DNA of 14,517 nt from an uncultured Prevotella sp. (GTDB taxonomy: Bacteria; Bacteroidota; Bacteroidia; Bacteroidales; Bacteroidaceae), in contig CALFGU010000049.1 of assembly GCA_937877685.1 (NCBI GenBank), positions 1-14,517 on the forward strand. The letters run 5' to 3'. Below, piece by piece: positions 7,327 to 14,004 of the stretch; positions within the stretch are counted from its first letter, which is position 1; the number at the start of each line of letters is the position of its first letter. The notes below the pieces were generated by a model. That model searched no databases, was not told where the DNA came from, and saw only the letters and a list, made by a program, of their open reading frames with translations. Both the position numbers and the translations under genes were made by a program.

Positions 7327-8256
7327 ATGAATAACTTTTTGGTGTTCTCTGGCACTAAGTCACGTTATCTTGCAGAGAAGATTTGTAAGGAACTTGGTTG
7401 CCCTCTTGGTAATCTTGATATTACCTATTTCGCTGATGGTGAATTTGAAGTATGCTACGAAGAATCTATTCGCGGTCGCGACGTATTCCTCGTGCAATCA
7501 ACATTCCCCAATAGCGATAACCTTATGGAGTTGTTGCTCATGATTGATGCCGCAAAGCGTGCTTCAGCAAAGACTATTTGCGCCGTTATTCCTTATTTCG
7601 GTTGGGCGCGTCAGGACCGTAAGAGCAAACCTCGTGTAAGTATTGGTGCTAAGTTGGTGGCTGATATTCTTAGTGTTGCAGGCATTGATCGTCTTATAAC
7701 TTTAGATCTTCATGCTGACCAAGAACAGGGATTCTTTGACGTACCTGTTGACCACCTTTACGGTTCTTCAATCATTGCTCCCTATCTTCAAAGTTTGAAT
7801 CTCCCCAACCTTTGTATTGCAACTCCTGATGTAGGTGGTTCAAAGCGTGCTGCAGCTTATGCTAAGTACTTTAATTGCCCCCTCGTTCTTTGTAACAAGA
7901 CGCGTAAGAAGGCAAATGAAGTTGAATCTATGCAAATCATTGGCGACGTTCAAGGAATGGACGTAGTGCTTATTGATGACATGGTAGATACAGCAGGAAC
8001 AATCACAAAGGCTGCAAATATCATGATTGAAAATGGAGCAACAAGCGTTCGCGCAATTGCGAGTCACTGTATCATGTCTGGACCTGCTGATCAGCGTGTA
8101 ATGGATAGTGATCTCGAAGAAATGGTATTTACCGACACTATTCCTTATCGCGGTTCTTGCCCCAAGGTGAAGCAGATTTCTTGCTCAGCGCTCATTGCCG
8201 AAGCTATTCGTTGCGTGTTGGGTAACAAGAGCATTAGTTCACAATATTTAATGTAA
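7327..8256 (+). CDS. prs: Ribose-phosphate pyrophosphokinase (PRPP synthase)
   Basis: This cytoplasmic enzyme makes PRPP from ribose 5-phosphate and ATP, feeding purine, pyrimidine, histidine, tryptophan and NAD synthesis. The 309-residue length is typical of class I PRPP synthases. Visible are the ATP-contacting YFGWARQDRK (90-99), the metal-binding signature DLHADQEQGFF (127-137), a basic catalytic region NKTRKK (190-195), and the PRPP-binding loop VVLIDDMVDTAGT (213-225). The ATG is preceded by an AT-rich leader without an SD site, normal for the phylum. Only 37 nt separate it from pfp, so the two are probably co-transcribed. Confidence 0.95.
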   Translation: MNNFLVFSGTKSRYLAEKICKELGCPLGNLDITYFADGEFEVCYEESIRGRDVFLVQSTFPNSDNLMELLLMIDAAKRASAKTICAVIPYFGWARQDRKSKPRVSIGAKLVADILSVAGIDRLITLDLHADQEQGFFDVPVDHLYGSSIIAPYLQSLNLPNLCIATPDVGGSKRAAAYAKYFNCPLVLCNKTRKKANEVESMQIIGDVQGMDVVLIDDMVDTAGTITKAANIMIENGATSVRAIASHCIMSGPADQRVMDSDLEEMVFTDTIPYRGSCPKVKQISCSALIAEAIRCVLGNKSISSQYLM

Positions 8257-8293
8257 TAACAACGTATAACCTTTTTATAATACAAGAAGTAAA

Positions 8294-10054
8294 ATGGAAA
8301 AAAGTGCATTGCAGATTGCGCGCGCAGCTTATCAACCTAAGTTGCCCAAGGCCCTTCAGGGTGCAGTAAAGGCTGTAGAAGGTGCAGCTACACAGAGTGT
8401 TGGTAATCAGGAAGAAATTAAGGCTCTTTTCCCCAATACTTATGGTATGCCCGTAGTTGAATTCGTTGCTGCAGAAAGCGAAAACAACGAAGCAATCAAC
8501 GTAGGTATTATTCTTTCAGGGGGTCAAGCTCCTGGTGGTCACAACGTGATTAGCGGTCTTTATGACGGTGTGAAGTCTCTTAATAAGGACAGCAAACTTT
8601 ATGGTTTCTTGATGGGACCTGGTGGTTTGGTTGATCACAAGTATCTCGAATTTACTGACGAACTCATCAATGAATATCGCAACACTGGTGGTTTTGACAT
8701 CATCGGTTCAGGTCGTACCAAATTGGAAGAGACTGAGCAATTCGACAATGGTATCAAAGTTTGCAACGAATTGGGTATCAAAGCTATCGTAATCATCGGT
8801 GGTGATGATAGCAATACCAACGCATGCGTACTCGCTGAGTACTACTTGCAAAAGAACTGCGGTATCCAAATCCTTCGCAAACTTAACATCAAGGCGTTGG
8901 TAATTATCGGTGGTGACGACTCTAACACTAACGCTTGCGTTTTGGCTGAATACTATGCAGCTAAGAACTATGGTGTGCAGGTGATTGGTTGTCCTAAGAC
9001 TATCGACGGTGACTTGAAGAACGAACAGATTGAAACTTCATTTGGTTTCGACACTGCTTGTAAGACATATTCTGAACTTATCGGTAACATCCAGCGTGAC
9101 TGTAATAGTGCTCGTAAGTACTGGCACTTCATCAAGTTGATGGGTCGTAGCGCTTCTCACATCGCTTTGGAATGCGCATTGGAAACTCAGCCCAACATCT
9201 GCCTTGTTTCTGAAGAAGTTGAACAAAAGGAAATGTCATTGGATGACGTAGTAACTTACATCGCAGAGATTGTTGCTAACCGCGCTGCTGATGGTAATAA
9301 CTACGGTACAGTTTTGATTCCCGAAGGTTTGATCGAATTCATTCCCGCTATCAAGAAGTTGATTCAGCAACTTAACGAAGTTCTTACTGATCCCGCAACA
9401 GGTGAATCACGTGAGTTCGCTAGCGCAGAAGAACAGATTGCTTTCGTTAAGAGCAACATCGCTCCTGAAAACCTTGCAATCCTTGAATCTTTGCCCGCAG
9501 ACGTAGCTCGTCAGCTCTGCTTGGATCGTGACCCCCACGGTAACGTTCAGGTTTCACTTATCGAAACTGAAAAGTTGCTCAGCCGCATGGTTGAAGTTAA
9601 GTTGGCTGCTTGGAAGGAAGAAGGTAAGTTCGTAGGTAAGTTTAGCGCTCAACACCACTTCTTCGGTTACGAAGGTCGTTGCGCTGCTCCCTCTAACTAT
9701 GATGCTGACTACTGCTACAGCCTTGGTTACAACGCAAGTCGCTTGATCGCTAATGGCAAGACAGGTTACATGAGTGTTATTAAGAACACAACTGCTCCTG
9801 CTGCTGAATGGATTGCTGGTGGTGTGCCCATCACTATGATGATGAACATTGAGCGTCGTAATGGTGCTAACAAGCCCGTTATCCGTAAGGCATTGGTAGA
9901 ATTGGAAGGTGCTCCTTTCAAGTACTTCGCTGCTAATCGTGAACAGTGGGCGAAGCAAACTGCTTACGTTTATCCCGGTCCTATCCAGTACTTCGGTCCT
10001 TCTGAAGTGTGCGACCAGTGCACAATGACTTTGAAACTCGAACAGGCGAAGTAA
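8294..10054 (+). CDS. pfp: PPi-dependent 6-phosphofructokinase with internal duplication
   Basis: This enzyme reversibly phosphorylates fructose 6-phosphate with pyrophosphate in glycolysis. Motifs are SGGQAPGGHN (75-84), GGDDSNTNA (169-177 and again 206-214), catalytic TIDGD (236-240), MGRSASH (283-289) and PEGLIEF (343-349); the Asp of GGDDS marks PPi preference. At 586 residues it is about 37 longer than the usual approx. 550-residue Bacteroidota enzyme. The excess is an in-frame tandem duplication, residues 160-196 repeated as 197-233. Only the second copy leads into TIDGD. Codon use is strongly biased (GGT, CGT, AAC, GAA), suggesting high expression. The start ATG follows an AGAAG tract. 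A hairpin terminator lies just downstream. Confidence 0.93.
   Translation: MEKSALQIARAAYQPKLPKALQGAVKAVEGAATQSVGNQEEIKALFPNTYGMPVVEFVAAESENNEAINVGIILSGGQAPGGHNVISGLYDGVKSLNKDSKLYGFLMGPGGLVDHKYLEFTDELINEYRNTGGFDIIGSGRTKLEETEQFDNGIKVCNELGIKAIVIIGGDDSNTNACVLAEYYLQKNCGIQILRKLNIKALVIIGGDDSNTNACVLAEYYAAKNYGVQVIGCPKTIDGDLKNEQIETSFGFDTACKTYSELIGNIQRDCNSARKYWHFIKLMGRSASHIALECALETQPNICLVSEEVEQKEMSLDDVVTYIAEIVANRAADGNNYGTVLIPEGLIEFIPAIKKLIQQLNEVLTDPATGESREFASAEEQIAFVKSNIAPENLAILESLPADVARQLCLDRDPHGNVQVSLIETEKLLSRMVEVKLAAWKEEGKFVGKFSAQHHFFGYEGRCAAPSNYDADYCYSLGYNASRLIANGKTGYMSVIKNTTAPAAEWIAGGVPITMMMNIERRNGANKPVIRKALVELEGAPFKYFAANREQWAKQTAYVYPGPIQYFGPSEVCDQCTMTLKLEQAK
8771..8992 (+). repeat. Tandem 111-bp in-frame duplication inside pfp
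   Basis: Copy 1 is 8771-8881 and copy 2 is 8882-8992, exactly 37 codons each. By hand count they share 69 of 111 bases and 27 of 37 residues, with a core of 19 consecutive identical residues (VIIGGDDSNTNACVLAEYY). Most differences within the core are silent (for example GAT/GAC twice, AGC/TCT, CTC/TTG), so this is not a fresh slippage event or simple assembly stutter. Confidence 0.9.
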
Positions 10055-10077
10055 TAATTGCCTCATGAAATTTTAAT

Positions 10078-10138
10078 TAGAGAATTGGGTGTTGATTATT
10101 CTTTGATTTAATTTTCAATACTCAATTCTCTATTTTTA
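10078..10138 (+). terminator. Rho-independent terminator after pfp
   Basis: Bases 10078-10095 pair with 10115-10132 in an 18-bp stem containing two G-T wobbles, around a 19-nt AT-rich loop, then ATTTTTAT follows. It begins 24 nt after the pfp stop codon. This separates the prs-pfp transcript from the lysozyme gene. Confidence 0.6.
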
Positions 10139-10182
10139 TAACCCGGGGCTATGACTTACGAAGGATACGGTCTTTATTTTTT

Positions 10183-11034
10183 ATGCCCGAGGTTCACGAA
10201 CCCGACTATTTATTGATAATGGGAGCACCTAAATCTCAACATAAAATAAGCAAAGCAAAAGGCAAAAGGAAATTTTCTTTTGTCTTGATAATGATTACGA
10301 TAGGTGTGTCGCTTGCAATTGGGATTTATGGTTATATTTTCAAGAGATATGTTCTTTCTCCCTATGGTCGTTTTAGAGCACTTCATAGTGAAATTCATTA
10401 TCCTGAACAATATACAGTACGCGGTATAGACATCAGTCGATACCAAGGAAAAATTAAATGGGATGATGTTAAAACCGAACAGATTGGGGGCGAAGACATT
10501 CAGTTCGTTTTTATCAAAGCAACCGAAGGGGTGAGTATTTTCGACCCCTACTTTAAAGACAATTTTCGTCAAGCGCGCCTTAATGGGATTCTCAGAGGTG
10601 CCTATCATTATTTCTCTCCAAGCGTGACGGGATTAAGTCAAGCGCAACATTTTACCAAGCATGTAAAACTGAAAATAGGCGACTTGCCTCCTGTGCTTGA
10701 TGTTGAAGAAATTGGAAACTTATCTATCGCATCTCTTCAAAAGGAAGTGTTAGATTGGTTGGTGTATGTAGAAAATTATTATGGGGTAAAACCTATTATA
10801 TATTCAGGTCATAACTTTAAAAAGAAAAATTTAAGCAACCCCAAATTACGAGATTACCCCTTCTGGATAGCACATTATTATAAGGATCAATTAGATTACG
10901 ATGGCGATTGGTTGTTTTGGCAACACACTGACTTAGGGGATATTAAGGGCATCAAGGGCGATGTTGATTTAAATATTTTTAATGGTTCATTAAGCGATTT
11001 GAAGGCATTAACAATAGATAGTTTGGCCTGTTAG
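10183..11034 (+). CDS. Membrane-anchored GH25 lysozyme
   Basis: This GH25 (Chalaropsis-type) N-acetylmuramidase is anchored by one N-terminal membrane helix at about 32-52, preceded by a Lys-rich cytoplasmic tail. The catalytic domain runs from about 78 to the C-terminus: GIDISRYQG (81-89), FIKATEG (110-116), GAYHYF (139-144), VLDVEE (171-176, the catalytic acidic pair), YSGHNF, FWIAHY, and the closing LFWQHTD...DVDLNIFNG. It probably cleaves peptidoglycan in the periplasm for wall remodelling. The start is uncertain: Met13 (10219) is as likely as Met1, because residues 1-12 are encoded by sequence that looks like an intergenic repeat, and neither start has a clear ribosome site. It lies between two terminators and is probably monocistronic. 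Confidence 0.85.
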   Translation: MPEVHEPDYLLIMGAPKSQHKISKAKGKRKFSFVLIMITIGVSLAIGIYGYIFKRYVLSPYGRFRALHSEIHYPEQYTVRGIDISRYQGKIKWDDVKTEQIGGEDIQFVFIKATEGVSIFDPYFKDNFRQARLNGILRGAYHYFSPSVTGLSQAQHFTKHVKLKIGDLPPVLDVEEIGNLSIASLQKEVLDWLVYVENYYGVKPIIYSGHNFKKKNLSNPKLRDYPFWIAHYYKDQLDYDGDWLFWQHTDLGDIKGIKGDVDLNIFNGSLSDLKALTIDSLAC

Positions 11035-11079
11035 TTTCATTTCGTCAAGTTATTATAGAAACTATATTTAATTAAGGAG

Positions 11080-11123
11080 AAAATCTTTGAGACTTAATTT
11101 CAACTAAGTCTCAAAGATTTTTT
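11080..11123. terminator. Perfect 17-bp hairpin terminator after the lysozyme gene
   Basis: Bases 11080-11096 pair perfectly with 11105-11121 around the 8-nt loop ATTTCAAC, and a run of six T (11118-11123) overlaps the stem end. It sits 45 nt beyond the lysozyme stop and is near-symmetric, with A-run and T-run flanks, so could end transcripts from either side. It contains TTTGAGACTTAATTT (11086-11100), identical to 5267-5281. Confidence 0.7.
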
Positions 11124-11153
11124 GTTAAATAACTAATAATTTTTGTATTTTTA
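11121..11153 (+). promoter_or_regulatory. Candidate promoter for the YgbA-SDR cluster
   Basis: TTTG at 11121-11124 is followed 21 nt later by TATTTTTA (11146-11153), which fits the Bacteroidota -33/-7 layout (TTTG, then TAnnTTTG) with one mismatch in the last base. The predicted start of transcription is about 35-40 nt before the ATG at 11196. The -33 element overlaps the tail of the preceding hairpin. Moderate to weak match made by eye. Confidence 0.35.
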
Positions 11154-11195
11154 CATTCTTAAAAACAGAATTGATTTAATAGTAACAAGTTCCAA

Positions 11196-11543
11196 TTGAT
11201 GGATAGAGATAATAATAAATTAGATAAAGAAACAAATTCAACAATGGGGCGAATTGAGAAAGAAAAGAAGACTGTTGGTCTGATGATTCGTCTTTATTGT
11301 CAACATTTTGAGAAGAATGATACTATCTGTTCCAATTGTGCAGAGTTACTCAAGTATGCAGAACGGCGATTGGAAAGATGTAAGTTTGGCGAAAAGAAAC
11401 CTACATGCAAACAATGCCCTGTTCATTGCTATAAACCGGATATGCGTGAACACATGAGAAGAGTAATGAGGTGGGCAGGTCCAAGGATGATTTTCTATCA
11501 TCCCGTTGAAGCAATTAGGCATCTATTAAGAGAAATGTTTTAG
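11196..11543 (+). CDS. ygbA: YgbA-family (nitrous oxide-stimulated promoter family) protein
   Basis: This 115-residue basic, cysteine-rich protein matches the YgbA family (Pfam YgbA_NO), named after an E. coli gene induced by nitric oxide. Conserved elements include the RIEKEKKTV N-terminal block (19-27), YCQHFEK (34-40), CSNC (45-48), LLKYAERRLERC (51-62), FGEKKPTC (64-71), CPVHCYKP (74-81), REHMRRVMRWAGPRM (84-98) and HPVEAIRHL (102-110). Seven Cys (35, 45, 48, 62, 71, 74, 78) and several His suggest a metal or iron-sulfur site, but this is inference. Met17 could be the true start, since conservation begins there. It is 15 nt upstream of the SDR gene. The biochemical function of the family is poorly defined. 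Confidence 0.85.
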   Translation: MMDRDNNKLDKETNSTMGRIEKEKKTVGLMIRLYCQHFEKNDTICSNCAELLKYAERRLERCKFGEKKPTCKQCPVHCYKPDMREHMRRVMRWAGPRMIFYHPVEAIRHLLREMF

Positions 11544-11558
11544 TAAACTGGAATCAAT

Positions 11559-12281
11559 ATGGTGTTAGAATATACGTTCAAAGATAAAGTTGTCATAGTT
11601 ACAGGTGGGGCCAACGGTATTGGTCGATGTATAGCCGAAGAGTTTCGCTCTCATGGATCTATAGTATATGTAATCGATAAGCAGGAGGGCGAACATTTCG
11701 TTGGAGATATTTCTAAGAAAGAGGTGCTGGAGGCTTTTGCCACAGATGTACTGAGCAAGCATAACAAAGTGGATGTCGTTGTTAACAATGCTCTGCCACT
11801 TATGAAAGGGATTGATGAATGCTCCTATGAAGAGTTTCAGTATGCTATGAGTGTTGGAGTTACGGCTCCATTCTATTTGGTTAAACTCTTTATGCCTTAT
11901 TTAGCAGATGGTGCATCCATAATTAATATCTCTTCTTCGCGCGATCGCATGAGTCAACCACAAACCGAGAGTTATACAGCATCCAAAGGTGGTATTGCTG
12001 CACTCACGCATGCATTGGCCGTTAGCTTGGCTGGTAGAGCAAGAGTGAACTCCATTTCCCCCGGTTGGATAGACACGACATACACCGTTTACGAAGGTCC
12101 CGATGCTACACAACACCCTGCAGGTAGGGTTGGGAATCCTATCGATATTGCTAATATGGTGTTGTTTCTTTGTAGCGACAAGGCAGGCTTCATTACGGGC
12201 GAGAATATATGCATTGATGGTGGCATGACCAAGCAGATGATTTATCACGGAGATTGTGGGTGGAAATTGGAGAATATTTAA
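11559..12281 (+). CDS. Short-chain dehydrogenase/reductase (classical SDR)
   Basis: This 240-residue NAD(P)(H)-dependent oxidoreductase has a Rossmann fold. The cofactor motif TGGANGIG is at 15-22, the structural NNA at 76-78, the catalytic Ser in the SSS run at 125-127, and YTASK (139-143) supplies the Tyr and Lys. PGW lies at 168-170 and the C-terminal GENICIDGG is typical of FabG-like SDRs. Asp40 at the end of the second strand suggests NAD(H) preference. The substrate cannot be told from sequence. It follows the YgbA-family gene by 15 nt and its TAA is immediately followed by the ATG of the next small frame, so translation is probably coupled. Confidence 0.88.
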   Translation: MVLEYTFKDKVVIVTGGANGIGRCIAEEFRSHGSIVYVIDKQEGEHFVGDISKKEVLEAFATDVLSKHNKVDVVVNNALPLMKGIDECSYEEFQYAMSVGVTAPFYLVKLFMPYLADGASIINISSSRDRMSQPQTESYTASKGGIAALTHALAVSLAGRARVNSISPGWIDTTYTVYEGPDATQHPAGRVGNPIDIANMVLFLCSDKAGFITGENICIDGGMTKQMIYHGDCGWKLENI

Positions 12282-12446
12282 ATGAACGGGGTTATGATGG
12301 ATATAAATGTTTGGATGAATGACTCCCTTCAGAATTTGAATGAAACTTTTGCGAATCGTGTTTGGTTTGTTGGTTTACAAGGAAGTTATAGTCGTGGCGA
12401 GGCGACAGAAACCTCTGTCCAACAAAAGAACCTTTACCTACTATGA
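12282..12446 (+). pseudogene. Truncated nucleotidyltransferase remnant (54 codons)
   Basis: This short frame starts with ATG directly after the SDR stop codon. Residues 6-45 read like the N-terminus of an NTP_transf_2-type nucleotidyltransferase: an N-terminal helix (MDINVWMNDSLQNLNETF), then RVWFVGLQGSYSRGEATETS. The GSYSRGEA segment is the glycine-serine nucleotide-binding motif. In intact relatives the next residues should be the catalytic S-D-I/V-D, but here the frame turns into VQQKNLYLL and stops. The missing part is not found in another frame, so a deletion is more likely than a frameshift. The stop overlaps the ATG of the next gene (ATGA). It cannot be an active transferase; whether the peptide is made is unknown. 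Confidence 0.7.
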
Positions 12447-12865
12447 AATGTAAAACTACTGACAATATGAGGATTCGATATTGGTTACCTCCGATTATAA
12501 TTATAGTTATAAATATCTTGCTTATCAGTGTGCGATGGAATTCATTACCAGAACTACTTCCAGCACATTTTGACCTTAAAGGAAATGCTAGCGGTACGAT
12601 GTCACGTAATGTGCTACTCCTATATCCATTGGCGGAAACAGTGTTGTGTCTATTCGCTTATGTATTTGCACGGATAAAGCAGAAACTCCAATTGGGTCTT
12701 ATAATCTTGACATCAGGTGTTTCCCTTGTCTTACTTTCTTCAACACTAGTGTCATTGACTTTAGGAACAATGCCTGTTTTCATGCTTGCCGAACCAGTAA
12801 TTCTGTTGGTGGCTATTATCGGTTTTATTGTGAGTGTTGTTAAATCCCATAATAATATAAATTGA
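12443..12865 (+). CDS. DUF1648-domain membrane protein
   Basis: This 140-residue integral membrane protein has about four hydrophobic segments (approx. 14-30, 57-76, 83-107 and 111-133). Between the first two lies the DUF1648 signature LPAHFDLKGNASGTMSR (39-55), in which the P-x-HFD-x-x-G and trailing Arg are characteristic. Related domains form the N-terminal part of SdpI-like immunity proteins, but the SdpI C-terminal half is absent here, so an immunity role should not be assumed. Its ATG overlaps the stop of the truncated nucleotidyltransferase frame by the ATGA arrangement, pointing to translational coupling in the YgbA-SDR cluster. It is the last gene before the convergent cdsA. Confidence 0.75.
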   Translation: MKCKTTDNMRIRYWLPPIIIIVINILLISVRWNSLPELLPAHFDLKGNASGTMSRNVLLLYPLAETVLCLFAYVFARIKQKLQLGLIILTSGVSLVLLSSTLVSLTLGTMPVFMLAEPVILLVAIIGFIVSVVKSHNNIN

Positions 12866-12916
12866 AGATAAAATCCAAGTTTTAACACCTACACTTTAGA
12901 GAAATACTGCCACTTA

Positions 12917-12970
12917 TAAACATATAAACGGTAACAAGTAGATATCGACTTGTTACCGTTTATATGTTTA
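12917..12970. terminator. Perfect 23-bp inverted repeat between convergent genes
   Basis: Bases 12917-12939 pair perfectly with 12948-12970 around an 8-nt loop (AGATATCG). It lies in the 222-bp gap between the DUF1648 gene and cdsA, which run towards each other, so a bidirectional terminator role is reasonable. However, no uridine run follows on either strand. It could instead be a small palindromic mobile element. A weaker 9-bp inverted repeat follows (12974-12982 with 13004-13012). Confidence 0.5.
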
Positions 12971-13085
12971 ATAAATAGTATCGTAAGTACTAACGTTATA
13001 ATTGATACTATTCCCTTACTTCTATGTTAGTCGTACTCAATTATGAATGTAAATTTATTACGTTCGGTTTGTCGTACGTTATCAC

Positions 13086-13116
13086 CTTTAGCATACGAGC
13101 ATTAGGTATGCTAAAG
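13086..13116 (-). terminator. 11-bp hairpin across the end of cdsA
   Basis: CTTTAGCATAC (13086-13096) and GTATGCTAAAG (13106-13116) form a perfect 11-bp stem with a 9-nt loop. It spans the last codons and the stop of cdsA. No T-run follows on the minus strand, so intrinsic termination is uncertain; it may stabilise the 3' end of the mRNA. Confidence 0.4.
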
Positions 13117-13930
13117 CAGCTGGAATGGCGAGGAGGGAAGAGTCGAAACGGTCAAGGAGGCCACCGTGACCGGGGAGACTGTTACCGCTATCCTTAATGC
13201 CCACTTGGCGCTTCAAGAGGCTCTCAACGAGGTCGCCCCACGTGCCGAAGACGCATACGGTGAGGCCTAAGCCCATCCATTGCCAAAGTTCCATATAGCC
13301 AGGGGCGAAGGTATAGATGCCCCATGCCGCCGCAAGGCAGAGCAATCCGCCTCCGATGCTACCCACCCACGACTTCTTGGGAGAAATGCGCGGAAAGAGC
13401 TTGGCGGGGAAGTAACGACTCAACAGACTGCCCACAAGATAGGCTCCCGTATCGCTCATCCAAAGGAAGATGAAGACGGAGAGGGGATAGATGAAGTCGT
13501 ATTGCTTCATGCTGGTAAAGGAATTACTTACTCCCATCACCGAGAGCAAGGCGAAGGGGAGCGCAATATACATCTGCGAGGCAAAGGCGTAGGCCCAATT
13601 CTTGAGGGGATTCGCCTCCTGACGGTAGAGCTCGCTCACAAGCAAATAAAGGAGAGTGAGCAGGTAGGGCATGAACTCACGAGTGGAGGTAATCATACCG
13701 AGCTGATACCCACCTACGGCAAAGACAAGATAAAACCCTGCTACGGCGCTAATGAGGCGGTTCATGGACGCACCAGCATGATGGTTGACAATGGTGCCAA
13801 ATTCCCAAATCGTTAGGGCCGCCACGATGCTGAAGAGCAAGATGAGCGTCATGGGGTGGTAAACAATGCTCCCGATGAGCACCGCCGCAAAGGTAAGGCC
13901 AGTGATGGCGCGGATGATGAAGTTTTTCAT
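13088..13930 (-). CDS. cdsA: Phosphatidate cytidylyltransferase
   Basis: CdsA converts phosphatidic acid and CTP to CDP-diacylglycerol, the branch point of phospholipid synthesis in the inner membrane. The 280-residue protein has roughly seven or eight hydrophobic segments. It carries the DTGAY motif (160-164), SPKKSWVG (183-190), and the complete CDP-diglyceride synthetase signature in residues 237-263 (S-x-x-KR-x4-KD-...-GHGG-x-x-DR-x-D). The length is normal. It lies 74 nt after ftsH on the same strand; ftsH-cdsA is a common Bacteroidota pairing, so co-transcription is likely. The coding sequence appears richer in G+C than the genes to its left, by eye. Confidence 0.95.
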   Translation of the reverse strand: MKNFIIRAITGLTFAAVLIGSIVYHPMTLILLFSIVAALTIWEFGTIVNHHAGASMNRLISAVAGFYLVFAVGGYQLGMITSTREFMPYLLTLLYLLVSELYRQEANPLKNWAYAFASQMYIALPFALLSVMGVSNSFTSMKQYDFIYPLSVFIFLWMSDTGAYLVGSLLSRYFPAKLFPRISPKKSWVGSIGGGLLCLAAAWGIYTFAPGYMELWQWMGLGLTVCVFGTWGDLVESLLKRQVGIKDSGNSLPGHGGLLDRFDSSLLAIPAALAYLMLVC

Positions 13931-13950
13931 TCGATGTTATGGTGGGGTTT

Positions 13951-13996
13951 TTACTATAGGAAATATAGGCACTATAGTTTTCTATAATCCCTATAA
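13951..13996. repeat. TATAG-rich inverted repeats between ftsH and cdsA
   Basis: The 74-nt spacer between ftsH and cdsA contains repeated CTATAG/CCTATA elements, including ACTATAG (13953-13959) paired with CTATAGT (13972-13978), and TATAGG (13955-13960) paired with CCTATA (13990-13995). Several alternative small hairpins are possible. Function is unknown; it may be a simple repeat or an mRNA processing region. Confidence 0.35.
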
Positions 13997-14004
13997 ATGT
14001 AAAT

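Noticed and set aside
9554..10066. 170-residue minus-strand frame inside pfp
   Set aside because: It is antisense to a highly codon-biased gene with clear motifs, and has no recognisable domain of its own.
10186..10209. tRNA T-arm-like GGTTCACGAACC
   Set aside because: No acceptor stem, anticodon arm or D-arm can be formed around it; it is a short isolated hairpin.
12443..12865. SdpI-type immunity protein paired with a toxin
   Set aside because: Only the DUF1648 part is present and no toxin precursor is next to it; the neighbouring short frame is a nucleotidyltransferase fragment.
13280..13816. 178-residue plus-strand frame
   Set aside because: It lies fully antisense to cdsA, whose motifs are complete; the frame is a by-product of the codon pattern there.
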